In this document: piece after piece, positions 25,240 through 34,342 of the stretch
How positions within the stretch are numbered: the first letter of the stretch is position 1
Layout: each line of letters starts with the position of its first letter
Assembly: GCA_910577955.1 (NCBI GenBank)
Contig: CAJTNC010000014.1
Location: 1 to 64,000 of the forward strand
Direction of reading: 5' to 3'
From: an uncultured Lachnospiraceae bacterium
GTDB taxonomy: Bacteria; Bacillota; Clostridia; Lachnospirales; Lachnospiraceae
Length of the DNA stretch: 64,000 bases
The notes under the pieces: model-generated
The model's input: only the letters and a program-made list of their open reading frames with translations
Databases searched by the model: none
What the model was told of the DNA's origin: nothing
Made by a program: the position numbers and the translations under genes

Positions 25240-26880
25240 TTACTCCGCAGATACCAGAGGGCGGACATTCCAGATATTCGGCCAGCAGTGTGCGTCATAC
25301 ACAACCCCTGTCAGATCGGAGGACCACGCGTCAGGGATCACCACATTACATACTGTAGAACAAGCGTAGTGTTCCGCCAGAAAATCCTGCACCTTTGCGT
25401 ATGCATCGTATCTCTCCTCATCGGGAGCTGCCCAAGCTGCATCGATCAGGGCATGAAGTTCCTCCTCGTCTTCGCCGACATAAGCATTCCATGAAGTTTC
25501 GATCCTGCTGTCCGCAAACTCTAACATACGTCCCACATCCCACGTATCATTCTCGCCGAATCCGATGGCGATCTCGCCATTCCACGAATGCTGCAGCATA
25601 ACTACCAGATCCACGGTTTCGATATTCAACGTCACGCCTATCGCCGCCAGCTGCGCTTTCATCACCTCGTAATGAGCGGATGAAGCGCCGTTTACCGCAT
25701 AAGTCGTGAAAGTCAGTTCCTCCGCGCTGTAGCCCGAGTCGGCAATCAACTGTTTTGCACTCTCCACATCCTGTTGATACTCCTCACACTCATAATAGTA
25801 AGGGGAAGCCGGTCCCGTCACAGAAGAGTAAGAAGGTTCTGCAAATCCTGCGTAAGCGGCCTGCGCCAACAGCTCCTTGTCAAGGGAAAGCAGAATCGCT
25901 TTTCTCACGTTCTCATTCTCCAACACCGGAAATGCCTTAGGCGTAAACCAGATCGGCAGCGTAACGTTCTGTTCGTATACATTTACGGTGATATTATCAT
26001 GGCTTTTCAGTTCCTCCACCTGATTCGTGGAAAGATTGAAGGCCACCTGTACATCGCCGGACTCAAGGGCCGTTGCCCGGGCTACCGGATCCTGAATAAA
26101 GGAAAATTCAATATATTTATAATAAGGAAGATTCTCTTTGTCCCAGTAATTTTCGTTGCGGACCAACGTCATCTTTTCTCCCGTCTGCCAGCTGTCAAGC
26201 ACATACGGTCCGGAGCCCACCGGATTCATGGCAAACACAGTCTCGTCCTTTCCGACTTCCTCAAAAGCCTTCTCGGAAAAGATCGCATAATAAGTACATC
26301 CGAGGATCTCAGGCAGGTTTCCGTATGGTCTCGAAAGCGCCACAATGATGTGGGTGTCGTCCACCACTTCCGTATTCTCCATATCGAACATCAGACTGTA
26401 ATGATTCAGCGTATAATCAAAGGAAGCCTGAAGAGACGCCTTCACATCACTGGCGGTCATCAATTCCCCGTTGCTGAAATACACATCGTCACGGAGCGTA
26501 AATTCCACATGGGTGTCGTCAATAAAGTTCCACTCGGTTGCCAGAGAAGGATAGGCCTTCTTCTCCTCATCATTCCACCGCACCAGCGTGTCAAACAGAC
26601 AACTGTCCACACGGTTGGATGTCTTGTTCGTCACATAGTTGGGGAAAATGGACGTCGGCTCTCCGTCGCAGGCTACTTTCAGCGTCTCCTCCGAAGTGCC
26701 CGCCGCAGGTTCTTTTCCCTCAGGCACCGCTGTCGCATCATTCTCCTGTGCCGGCGTCCCGGTTTCCTCTGCGGCTTCCTGCGCCGGTGTCTGTGTTTCC
26801 GTATTGCTGCCGCAGCCGGCAAGCAGAGACAGGCACATTGTTCCGGCAAGAATAAGCGCTGTTATTTTTTTTGCTCTCAT
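25240..26880 (-). CDS. ABC transporter substrate-binding lipoprotein, family 5
   Basis: 546 residues. A lipoprotein signal with lipobox LLAGC (Cys about residue 23) is followed by a Glu/Thr/Pro-rich linker to about residue 65. The mature part is a full SBP_bac_5 domain (VTNKTSNRVDSCLFDTLVRW, then EWNFIDDTHVEFTLRDDVYF and AMNPVGSGPYVLDSWQTGE). It captures the ligand outside the cell for the permease and ATPases encoded directly upstream. Family 5 binds peptides, but also nickel, oligosaccharides and glycosides. The surrounding sugar enzymes make a saccharide or glycoside more likely here. Confidence 0.93.
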   Translation of the reverse strand: MRAKKITALILAGTMCLSLLAGCGSNTETQTPAQEAAEETGTPAQENDATAVPEGKEPAAGTSEETLKVACDGEPTSIFPNYVTNKTSNRVDSCLFDTLVRWNDEEKKAYPSLATEWNFIDDTHVEFTLRDDVYFSNGELMTASDVKASLQASFDYTLNHYSLMFDMENTEVVDDTHIIVALSRPYGNLPEILGCTYYAIFSEKAFEEVGKDETVFAMNPVGSGPYVLDSWQTGEKMTLVRNENYWDKENLPYYKYIEFSFIQDPVARATALESGDVQVAFNLSTNQVEELKSHDNITVNVYEQNVTLPIWFTPKAFPVLENENVRKAILLSLDKELLAQAAYAGFAEPSYSSVTGPASPYYYECEEYQQDVESAKQLIADSGYSAEELTFTTYAVNGASSAHYEVMKAQLAAIGVTLNIETVDLVVMLQHSWNGEIAIGFGENDTWDVGRMLEFADSRIETSWNAYVGEDEEELHALIDAAWAAPDEERYDAYAKVQDFLAEHYACSTVCNVVIPDAWSSDLTGVVYDAHCWPNIWNVRPLVSAE

Positions 26881-26893
26881 GTTTGATTCCTCC

Positions 26894-27868
26894 CTATTCT
26901 TTTTTATTCAACTCAACCATCAGTTCTTTTGCACGATGGCAGGCTACATAGTGATCGGGCGACACCTCTTTTAATTCCGGCGTCCCGCTGTTTTTACACT
27001 GCTCGGTACAGTAAGCGCATCTGCCGGCAAAACGGCAGCGATCCGGCGGATTGATCGGGGATGACAGTTCCCCCTCGATCAGTATCTTCTCCTTCCTGTC
27101 ATGCAGCGAGGGCACCGGAATGGCGGAAAGCAGTGCATTGGTATAAGGGTGATACTGTTTCCGGAACAATTCTTTCGCGGAACTCTTTTCCACGATCTGC
27201 CCCAGATACATCACGATGATATCGTCTGAAATATGCTTTACCACAGACATATCGTGGGTGATAAACATATAGGTCAGCCTCAGTTCCTCCTGCAGATCCT
27301 GCAGAAGGTTAAGCACCTGTGCCTGGATCGATACATCCAGCGCAGATACCGGCTCGTCGCAGACCACAAACTTAGGCTTTAAGGCTAACGCTCTCGCGAT
27401 CCCTATCCTCTGCCTCCTTCCGCCGTCCAACTCATGGGGATAGCTGTTCGCAAAACGCTCCGCCAGCTGTACAATATCCATCAGGCCTTTCACCCTCTTA
27501 TAGATCTCCTCCTTTGTGCCGGTCTTATAGATCTTCATCGGTTCCGCAATCAGTTCCGTGACCGTCAATCTGGGATCTAAGGATGCGAAAGGATCCTGAA
27601 AGATCATTTGCATATTCGGACGTACTTTGTGGAACTCCTTCACGGAATATCCCGCCACATCCTGTCCGTCAAACACCACTTTGCCGGAGGTAGGATCCGT
27701 CAGCCGGATGATCGTTTTTCCCAGCGTGGATTTTCCGCATCCGGATTCTCCCACCACGCCCAGCGTCTTTCCCTCTTCCAGCGTAAAAGAAACATCATCC
27801 ACCGCATGCAGGATACCGCTGCTCACCTGAAAGTATTTTTTTAAATGGTTTACTTCAAGCAATGCCAT
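26894..27868 (-). CDS. Oligopeptide-type ABC transporter ATP-binding protein (DppF/OppF-like)
   Basis: 324 residues. Walker A GESGCGKSTLGKTI near residue 40, Q-loop MIFQDPFASLDPR, Walker B KFVVCDEPVSALDVS, H-loop MFITHDMSVV. The signature is unusual: LDGGRRQRIGIARAL, with Asp in place of the common Ser of LSGG. The C-terminal oligopeptide/dipeptide domain with several cysteines (RCRFAGRCAYCTEQC) is present. It powers import together with the neighbouring second ATPase and two permeases. Confidence 0.93.
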   Translation of the reverse strand: MALLEVNHLKKYFQVSSGILHAVDDVSFTLEEGKTLGVVGESGCGKSTLGKTIIRLTDPTSGKVVFDGQDVAGYSVKEFHKVRPNMQMIFQDPFASLDPRLTVTELIAEPMKIYKTGTKEEIYKRVKGLMDIVQLAERFANSYPHELDGGRRQRIGIARALALKPKFVVCDEPVSALDVSIQAQVLNLLQDLQEELRLTYMFITHDMSVVKHISDDIIVMYLGQIVEKSSAKELFRKQYHPYTNALLSAIPVPSLHDRKEKILIEGELSSPINPPDRCRFAGRCAYCTEQCKNSGTPELKEVSPDHYVACHRAKELMVELNKKE

Positions 27869-27871
27869 CTC

Positions 27872-28891
27872 CTATCCCTCCTTCTGTGCATAGATACACT
27901 TCACAAAATGCCCGGGCGCTGCTTCCGCAAGCAAAGGATCACATCCCCTGCACTCTTCCGTACGTCTGGAACAGCGGTCGTAAAAACTGCAGTATTCCGG
28001 CAGATCGTTGGGATCCACCGTCTGTCCCTGTACCGGCTTCAGCCTGTCCACATCCTTCGTCAGGCTGGGGATGGATTCAAACAACCCGATCGTATAGGGG
28101 TGCTTCGGTCTGTCAAAAATATCCTCCACCGAGCCGCACTCTATGATCTCTCCCGCATAAACCACCGCACATTTGTTGCAGATATCCGCCACAATACCAA
28201 AATCGTGGGTGATCAACATCATCGCCGTCCCCAGACGGTTCCGCAGATCTTTCATCATATCCAACACCTGCGCCTGTATCGTCACATCCAGCGCCGTCGT
28301 CGGCTCGTCCGCGATCAGCAGTTCCGGATTGCAGGCCAACGCAATGGCAATGACTACCCTCTGCTTCATGCCGCCGGACATCTGGTGGGGATAATCTTTA
28401 TATCGCTCCGGCCGGATGCCGACCATCTCCAACATATCCACCGCCTTCTTTTCCGCTTCCTCTTTGGAACAATGTTCGTGCAGACCGATCACCTCGCTGA
28501 TCTGATCGCCGATTGGGATCACCGGATTTAAAGCCGTCATGGGATCCTGAAAGATCATGCTGATCTTTTTTCCCCGGTATTCCCGCATCCTTTTCTCCAT
28601 CTCCGATTTCTGCGCCTTTGACGCATTCTTTGGCAGTATGATCTCCTCGCCGTCCAGTTTGATGCTGCCCCGCACAATATGACTGGGCGGAACAGGCAGA
28701 AGTCCCATCAGTGCCAGAGCTATCGTTGTCTTTCCCGCTCCCGTCTCTCCCACAAGCCCCAGCACATCTCTTTTCTCAATCTGAAAGGAAACGCCGTTCA
28801 CCGCTTCCACAACACCGTCGTAGGTCTCGTAATGTACCACAAGATCGCTGACTTCCACTACAGGAACGTTTTTCTCCATATCTCTTTCCAT
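27872..28891 (-). CDS. Oligopeptide-type ABC transporter ATP-binding protein (DppD/OppD-like)
   Basis: 339 residues; AGGAGG 7 bases before the ATG at 28891. Walker A GETGAGKTTIALALMG, Q-loop MIFQDPMTALNPV, signature MSGGMKQRVVIAIALA, Walker B LLIADEPTTALDVT, H-loop LITHDFGIV. The C-terminal cysteine-rich oligopeptide domain (YCSFYDRCSRRTEECRGCD) fits the family, which may hold an iron-sulfur cluster. Only three bases separate it from the next ATPase gene. Confidence 0.94.
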   Translation of the reverse strand: MERDMEKNVPVVEVSDLVVHYETYDGVVEAVNGVSFQIEKRDVLGLVGETGAGKTTIALALMGLLPVPPSHIVRGSIKLDGEEIILPKNASKAQKSEMEKRMREYRGKKISMIFQDPMTALNPVIPIGDQISEVIGLHEHCSKEEAEKKAVDMLEMVGIRPERYKDYPHQMSGGMKQRVVIAIALACNPELLIADEPTTALDVTIQAQVLDMMKDLRNRLGTAMMLITHDFGIVADICNKCAVVYAGEIIECGSVEDIFDRPKHPYTIGLFESIPSLTKDVDRLKPVQGQTVDPNDLPEYCSFYDRCSRRTEECRGCDPLLAEAAPGHFVKCIYAQKEG

Positions 28892-28903
28892 CGACCTTCC
28901 TCC

Positions 28904-29818
28904 TTATTTCAGTCTCGGATCTAAGGCATCCCGCAGGCCGTCTCCCAAAAGATTGAACCCAAGCACCGACAGTACGATAAAGATACCCGGAAAAGTACAC
29001 AGATAAGATGCCGTATTCAAAAATTCTTTGCTTGTGGACAACAGAGATCCCCATTCCGGTGTGGGCGGCTGTACGCCTACCCCCAAAAAGCTCAGGGTCG
29101 ATACGCAGAGCACCTCCACTCCCAAAAGCCCTACAACTGCGAGAATGACCGGCCCTACCGCATTAGGCAGTAAGTGCTTGAACATAATACTGAAATTGCT
29201 TGCTCCGATGGAACGGGAGGCCTCCACATAGTCGCTGTCCACCACCGTGAAAATAGCTCCTCTGAAGGTTCTCGCCATGTTTGGCACAGCGCCCACGGAA
29301 AGTCCGATCACCAACACATACATATTGTTGCCAAGAGCCGCCACGATCGCGATACTGAGCATCAGACCGGGAATAGAACCCCAGACATCCAGTATCCTCA
29401 TCACGATCATGTCAAACTGTCCGCCGAAAAAGGCGCAGAGCACCCCCAGCGTTCCTCCGGTAAGCACCGCCGCCGCCACCGTGAAGATCGCGATCGGCAG
29501 AGTGATCCTCGCCCCGTAGACACAACGGGAAAACATATCTCTTCCCAGATTGTCCGTCCCGAACCAGTGGGCGGAACTGGGGCCTTTCAACATATTCAAA
29601 ACATCCATCTCATCGTACATATACGGAGCGATGAGGGGTGCAAAAATTGCCGTCAGAAATAACAGAACAATGATCGCCATACCGAGAATGGCCGTACGGT
29701 TTCTGATCAGCCTGCGCCATGCATCCGTCATCGGGGTAGAGCGGACCGCCTTTCCCTTATTGCGTTTCATCCGGCGCGCATTGATTTTTTCCATTTCAGG
29801 TGTCAAAATTTTCGCCAT
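28904..29818 (-). CDS. Dipeptide-type ABC transporter permease (DppC-like)
   Basis: 304 residues with six predicted membrane helices and the conserved inner-membrane-component motif SRSIGASNFSIMFKHLLPNAVGPV (EAA loop). A long basic N-terminus (MEKINARRMKRNKGKAV) precedes the first helix, as usual for DppC. It forms the channel with the DppB-like protein. Its start overlaps the stop of that gene by one base. Confidence 0.93.
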   Translation of the reverse strand: MAKILTPEMEKINARRMKRNKGKAVRSTPMTDAWRRLIRNRTAILGMAIIVLLFLTAIFAPLIAPYMYDEMDVLNMLKGPSSAHWFGTDNLGRDMFSRCVYGARITLPIAIFTVAAAVLTGGTLGVLCAFFGGQFDMIVMRILDVWGSIPGLMLSIAIVAALGNNMYVLVIGLSVGAVPNMARTFRGAIFTVVDSDYVEASRSIGASNFSIMFKHLLPNAVGPVILAVVGLLGVEVLCVSTLSFLGVGVQPPTPEWGSLLSTSKEFLNTASYLCTFPGIFIVLSVLGFNLLGDGLRDALDPRLK

Positions 29819-30804
29819 TATACCGCCCCCTGTTCCGCCAGCATTTTTTTGATCGCCTTTTTGCCGATCTTCTTACCCGTCACTCTGGTCTTTAGTCTCG
29901 GATCGATAGCCACATAGGATAGATCCACACATAGATTTACCAGCGTAAAAACAATTGCTACAAACAGGATGCCTCCCAACATGGCCGGCGTATTGATCGC
30001 CGTGATGGCCTTCACGATATAGTTTCCGAGCCCCGGCAGTGCAAATACGGATTCCAGCGCCATATTGCCGCCGAGCTGATTGCCCAGCCCCGAACCGATA
30101 CTGGTGGCCACCGGGATCATCGCATTCCTAAGCATATGCCTCGTGACGATCCGTCCTTCCTTCTGCCCCTTTGCTCTGGCCGTCCTGATATAGTCCTGCC
30201 TCATCACCTCCAGCATACTGGAGCGTGTAATACGGATATTCTGAGTCATGGACTGAAGTCCCGCGCACAGGATCGGAAGGATCCACCCGGTGGGCCTGTC
30301 CAGCCCGAAGGATGGCACCCAGCTTAAATTTACCGCAAATACTTTTAACAGCATCATAGCTAACCAGAAGTTCGGCAGCGAAATAAACAGTACCGACAAT
30401 ACCAAAATCACACTGTCTATCCAGCTATACTGCTTCAAAGCGGACAGCACTCCGAGAGGAATCCCAAGCACCACCCCAAGCAGCGTCGCCGCAAGCGCCA
30501 GTTTTACGGTCACCGGAAAGTATACCAGTATATCCTTCAACACAGGCTGCCTTGTCACATAGGATGTCCCGAAGTCAAATCTGGTAAACACCCCCCAAAT
30601 ATAGTCGAACCATCTTTTGATCAGGGGCTGATCAAGCCCCAGCGTATGATGCATGGCATCGATCTCCTCCTGTGTTGCCGTGGCTCCCAGCAGCGAAGCT
30701 GCCGGGTCGCCGGGCGCCAAAGCTGATATAAAGAAGACGATCGTTATAACGCCGACCAGAATCGGAAATATCCACAAAATTCTTTTTATGATATAGCGAG
30801 CCAT
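29818..30804 (-). CDS. Dipeptide-type ABC transporter permease (DppB-like)
   Basis: 328 residues, GGAG shortly before the ATG. The N-terminus MARYIIKRILWIFPILVGVI and the motif LGLDQPLIKRWFDYI are typical for DppB. Six helices, with the EAA loop in YIRTARAKGQKEGRIVTRH. First gene of the transporter block and preceded by the NHL-protein gene at 36 bases. Confidence 0.94.
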   Translation of the reverse strand: MARYIIKRILWIFPILVGVITIVFFISALAPGDPAASLLGATATQEEIDAMHHTLGLDQPLIKRWFDYIWGVFTRFDFGTSYVTRQPVLKDILVYFPVTVKLALAATLLGVVLGIPLGVLSALKQYSWIDSVILVLSVLFISLPNFWLAMMLLKVFAVNLSWVPSFGLDRPTGWILPILCAGLQSMTQNIRITRSSMLEVMRQDYIRTARAKGQKEGRIVTRHMLRNAMIPVATSIGSGLGNQLGGNMALESVFALPGLGNYIVKAITAINTPAMLGGILFVAIVFTLVNLCVDLSYVAIDPRLKTRVTGKKIGKKAIKKMLAEQGAV

Positions 30805-30839
30805 ACTTGTCTCCTTTCAGATGAGAACCCCCGCTCTAT

Positions 30840-31919
30840 TTAAGGAACTCTCTTTAACGCAATGATCTGATGCTCCTCATTTGCATGGGTCGGGAAAATA
30901 TAGAGATTTCCTTTGCTGTCGGCTGCCAACGTATGTCCCCGCAGATTGCCGTTGAAAAATCCCAGTTCACCGACAATGTTGAACTCCAGATCAAAGATCG
31001 TGATATAGCCGCCGCGTCCCACCACGTATACGTAAGTTCCGTCCGTGTCGACTCCGGAGGGCTGCGCCATATTGTGACTGCAGTACGCTACGACCTCCCC
31101 CTTCTTATTAAATACGTGGACCGCATCTTTCTCTCTGTCACACACCCAGATATTGTCGTTCGCATCCACGCACAAGGAATGCACTACCAAGAATTTTCCC
31201 GGTGTGTCCGTGTAGGGATCCCAGACGCCCTTACCGCCCAGAGTTTCCATATAATTGCCGTCCCGGTCAAATTTGTGTACCGCCAGATTGCTGTAGCCGT
31301 CCGCGAAGAAATAGTTGCCCTCCGAATCAAAGTCAACATCCGTCGGGTTGTGGAAGGGCTTTCCCACCTCCTTCAACTCATGTTTCAGCATCCACTCGTA
31401 AGCGCCGCCGTTGTAACCGTGGGAAGGCTCCGTCGCAAAAATACCGTTTCGCATCCGCACTCTTGTAAATACGTTGGGATCACTCAGATTGTCGCAGGGT
31501 TTTCCCTTTTCGCCGAAGGTGCGGACAATTTCCTTTGTGTCGAGATCAAGTTCGTAGGCATAACTCATACCGGTATCCGGGATCACGATCGTATTGTGGT
31601 CCGTCACTTCAAAGAAATGCAGGCCGCCGATGATCCCCTCGCCGATGGTCTCCACGAAATTTCCCTCCGGATCCAACTTGATCAGACAGCTTAGCGGTTC
31701 CGGAGACATAAAGCTTCCGCCCCGCAGACCGCAGTAAAGGCTGTCGTCGGGCCCTACACAGCCGCCGGAGATATTTCCCATATAGGGAACCATCTCCAGA
31801 TATTCGGGCAGCCCCTTCGCATAATCCATGAAAAGCTGATATTTGAACTTTCCGTCCGCTGTCTCAACAAATACTTTCTGTCTTTCTGTGCGGTTTTCAT
31901 CGCAGTGCATCATTTTCAT
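30840..31919 (-). CDS. NHL-repeat beta-propeller protein
   Basis: 359 residues, AGGAGG 9 bases before the ATG. Several NHL-like repeats are visible (PTDVDFDSEGNYFFADGYSN, HSLCVDANDNIWVCDREKDA, QPSGVDTDGTYVYVVGRGG), giving a six-bladed propeller without signal peptide. Related proteins include peptidylglycine-lyase-like and SMP-30-like lactonases or sugar-binding propellers. It is cytosolic and lies in the catabolic operon between the dehydrogenase and the importer, so a lactonase or lyase role on the imported sugar is plausible but not shown. Confidence 0.75.
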   Translation of the reverse strand: MKMMHCDENRTERQKVFVETADGKFKYQLFMDYAKGLPEYLEMVPYMGNISGGCVGPDDSLYCGLRGGSFMSPEPLSCLIKLDPEGNFVETIGEGIIGGLHFFEVTDHNTIVIPDTGMSYAYELDLDTKEIVRTFGEKGKPCDNLSDPNVFTRVRMRNGIFATEPSHGYNGGAYEWMLKHELKEVGKPFHNPTDVDFDSEGNYFFADGYSNLAVHKFDRDGNYMETLGGKGVWDPYTDTPGKFLVVHSLCVDANDNIWVCDREKDAVHVFNKKGEVVAYCSHNMAQPSGVDTDGTYVYVVGRGGYITIFDLEFNIVGELGFFNGNLRGHTLAADSKGNLYIFPTHANEEHQIIALKRVP

Positions 31920-31956
31920 CGTTTCTTTCCTCCTTTATGTTGTGAAATAAAATATC

Positions 31957-32952
31957 TTATCTGACATGATTGACATAATCGGGATTCAGCAGATCCCCTT
32001 TTTCCAGTTCTCTCCCGGCAAAAAAATCCGCCGCGATATCTATGCCCTTTTTGTAGGTATACCAGATGGACTCATAGGTCTGGCTGGACACATGAGGCGT
32101 CAGAATAACGTTGTCCAAACCGATCAATCTGGAATCTGCAGGCAGAGGCTCTTTTGCATACACATCCAACCCCGCCGCCGCGATCTTCCCTGTGGTCAGT
32201 GCATCATAGAGAGCGTCCTCGTCTATAATATTCCCTCTCGCGGTACATACCAAAACTGCATTTTTTTTCATTTTATCAAATACTTCTCTGCCGATCAGGT
32301 GATCCGTATCCTTGTTGTAGGGCAAATGTACGCTGATGGCGTCGCAGGTCGTAAATATCTCTTCCAGATCCGTGAATCTCACATGACAGGATTTCGCCGC
32401 CTCCTCATTCCGATAGACATCGTAAGCCACCACCTCGCAGTCAAAACCTCTCAGCAGTTTTGCCAGCGTAATACCGATATTGCCGAATCCGAGAATGCCC
32501 ACCTTCTTTCCGATCAGCTCACTGCCGATGTTCTTCACCCAGACGCCGGATTCCACTGTCTTTCTGTTGATCATCACCTGACGCCCGGCGGCCATCATCA
32601 TCATCAACGCCATGTCCGCCACGCCGGTCTTGTTCGCTCCGGTGGTTCTCGTCACACAGATCCCGTGGGCGGAGGCTGCGGAAAGATCCACTTTATCAAA
32701 TCCCACCCCGAATCTCACAAGCAGTTTACAGCGGTCATTCATACGTCCGAATATCTTCTCATCATAAGGTTCCACATCGATCATGCCCGCATCCGCGTCA
32801 TTCAGATTTTCAATCACCTCTTCCACATTATAAGGTGTCTGGGGCGCCCAGACATACTCGATGCCCTTCGACTCCGCATACTGCCTTGTCTTTTCATTCA
32901 GTTCCTCAAACAGAGGAGACCTTTCTCCGAAAAATGAAACAAACTTCCTCAT
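31957..32952 (-). CDS. D-isomer-specific 2-hydroxyacid dehydrogenase
   Basis: 331 residues; AGGAA 8 bases before the ATG. The nucleotide-binding motif GILGFGNIGITLAKLLRGFD is near residue 150. Catalytic residues: Arg in CTARGNIIDE, Glu in AKEPLPADS and His in VILTPHVSSQT, all present. It reduces or oxidises a 2-keto/2-hydroxy acid with NAD(P), similar to phosphoglycerate or glyoxylate dehydrogenases. It is the first gene after the operator region, hence the first gene of the catabolic operon under the divergent LacI protein. Confidence 0.92.
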   Translation of the reverse strand: MRKFVSFFGERSPLFEELNEKTRQYAESKGIEYVWAPQTPYNVEEVIENLNDADAGMIDVEPYDEKIFGRMNDRCKLLVRFGVGFDKVDLSAASAHGICVTRTTGANKTGVADMALMMMMAAGRQVMINRKTVESGVWVKNIGSELIGKKVGILGFGNIGITLAKLLRGFDCEVVAYDVYRNEEAAKSCHVRFTDLEEIFTTCDAISVHLPYNKDTDHLIGREVFDKMKKNAVLVCTARGNIIDEDALYDALTTGKIAAAGLDVYAKEPLPADSRLIGLDNVILTPHVSSQTYESIWYTYKKGIDIAADFFAGRELEKGDLLNPDYVNHVR

Positions 32953-33000
32953 TACTCAACTTCCTTTCCCCGTTCGGCAATGCCCGGTTTTCTTAAAAAC

Positions 33001-33014
33001 TGCAATCGATTTCT
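33001..33014. promoter_or_regulatory. LacI-type operator half-site, downstream of the operon promoter
   Basis: TGCAATCGATTTCT matches the left half of the common LacI-family pattern TGCAANCGNTTGCA around a central CG (33007-33008). It lies about 10-22 bases after the expected transcription start, so bound repressor would block elongation. Confidence 0.5.
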
Positions 33015-33029
33015 CTTTTTCATGTTGTT

Positions 33030-33058
33030 AATATACCAGTAATCGACATCGATTGCAA
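33030..33058 (-). promoter_or_regulatory. Promoter of the catabolic operon
   Basis: On the minus strand TTGCAA (33053-33058), 17 bases, TATATT (33030-33035). The -35 hexamer lies within the palindromic operator centred near 33055. Confidence 0.55.
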
Positions 33059-33064
33059 TCGGGG
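33043..33064. promoter_or_regulatory. LacI-type operator overlapping the -35 box
   Basis: The perfect palindrome CGATTGCAATCG (33050-33061) joins two overlapping TGCAATCG-type half-sites (central CGs at 33050 and 33060). A protein bound here would cover the -35 box of the operon promoter. Confidence 0.55.
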
Positions 33065-33185
33065 TTTTTCACAAATTTCTCATACTTTTTTTGTGCACAA
33101 CTCCTAAAATATGCATTTTTACTATATTTTTTTGATTATTTTAAATCTCCGATTTTATTTTTTCTTCTTTTTACCAGAATTATAT

Positions 33186-33200
33186 TGCAATCGGTTTCCA
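33186..33200. promoter_or_regulatory. Third LacI-type operator, on the regulator side
   Basis: TTGCAATCGGTTTCC repeats the operator pattern around a central CG (33192-33193). It is about 57 bases before the TATAAT of the regulator gene (33257-33262), and about 135 bases from the other operators, a spacing that would allow a DNA loop. Confidence 0.5.
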
Positions 33201-33336
33201 TTTGTCTTATACTAAAATTGCTTTAAAATTGATTTTCAAATTTTATGACATTCATGTATAATAGTATTAGGATAAAAATTGGAAATGTATGGAAAAGCTA
33301 AACATAGTCTGAGAAAGTAAAGCAGGAGGAATCCCC

Positions 33337-34332
33337 ATGACTATCTATGATATCGCTCAGGAAGCCGGCGTTTCCGCCAGTACCGTCTCCCGCGTCATCA
33401 ATAAGAAAAAAGGAGTCAACAAACAGAATCGCATTCTGGTCGAGGATCTCCTCAAAAAATACAATTTTGAACCGAACGCCTCCGCCAGAGGGCTGGTGCA
33501 GCAGTCCACCAAGATCATCGGCATCATCATGTCGGACATCCGCACCGCCCACCATGCGCAGGGTGCATATTTCATGGAACAGGAATTAAAAAACTACGGC
33601 TATAACTGCATTATTATCAACTCCGGTTTTTCTGACAGCGCAAGGGAGGAAAGCATACGCACTCTATTTTCGCGCAGGGTGGAAGCCATCGTTTTAGTGG
33701 GATCTACTTTCCAGTCTGAAACCATGAAAAAAGCCATTTCAGAGTATCTGGGCGATCTTCCGGTCATCATTGAAAACGGCTATATCGATCTGCCAAACGT
33801 CTACGGCGTTTTGGCGGATGAGGAACACGGCATCGCCGACTGTGTCCGCCTGCTGCACGCAAAGCAAAAGCGGCACATGGCTTTTGTCAACAGAGGGGAT
33901 ACCCCCAGCAACAATCTGAAGATCCTGGGTTTTCAAAATGCCTTAAAGGAACTTTCCGACTGCAGTACCCCGCCCATTGTCCGCCTGAATACACAGGAGG
34001 ACGAATGGGATGCCAGCTACAGCGCCACGTCCGGTCTGATGAAAGACTATCCTGACACGGACAGCATCATCTACGCCACGGATTTTCTCGCCCTCGCGGG
34101 GATTCAGGCTCTGAAGGATGGCGGCTATGCAATTCCCGGTCAGGTGGCGGTAGTGGGGGTGGACAATTCCGTCTATTCCAGAATTTCTTCCCCCAGACTC
34201 ACCAGTCTGGACAATAAACTGGAGCAGCTCAGCATCACCTGTTCCGATATGCTTATAAAAGTCCTGAGAGGAGAAAAAGTACCGAACAAAATGATGATTT
34301 TTTCCAATATTGCAGAGCGGGAGACGACATAG
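33337..34332 (+). CDS. LacI-family transcriptional regulator
   Basis: 331 residues; GGAGG 7-8 bases before the ATG. N-terminal helix-turn-helix TIYDIAQEAGVSASTVSRVI and hinge VNKQNRILVEDLLKKYNFEPNASARGL are typical. The rest is a periplasmic-binding-type ligand domain. It is transcribed away from the catabolic operon; TATAAT at 33257-33262 with a weak -35 is its likely promoter. By position and by the TGCAATCG-type operators between them, it is the repressor of the operon, responding to a sugar or sugar acid from the pathway. Confidence 0.93.
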   Translation: MTIYDIAQEAGVSASTVSRVINKKKGVNKQNRILVEDLLKKYNFEPNASARGLVQQSTKIIGIIMSDIRTAHHAQGAYFMEQELKNYGYNCIIINSGFSDSAREESIRTLFSRRVEAIVLVGSTFQSETMKKAISEYLGDLPVIIENGYIDLPNVYGVLADEEHGIADCVRLLHAKQKRHMAFVNRGDTPSNNLKILGFQNALKELSDCSTPPIVRLNTQEDEWDASYSATSGLMKDYPDTDSIIYATDFLALAGIQALKDGGYAIPGQVAVVGVDNSVYSRISSPRLTSLDNKLEQLSITCSDMLIKVLRGEKVPNKMMIFSNIAERETT

Positions 34333-34342
34333 GCGGACAAGA

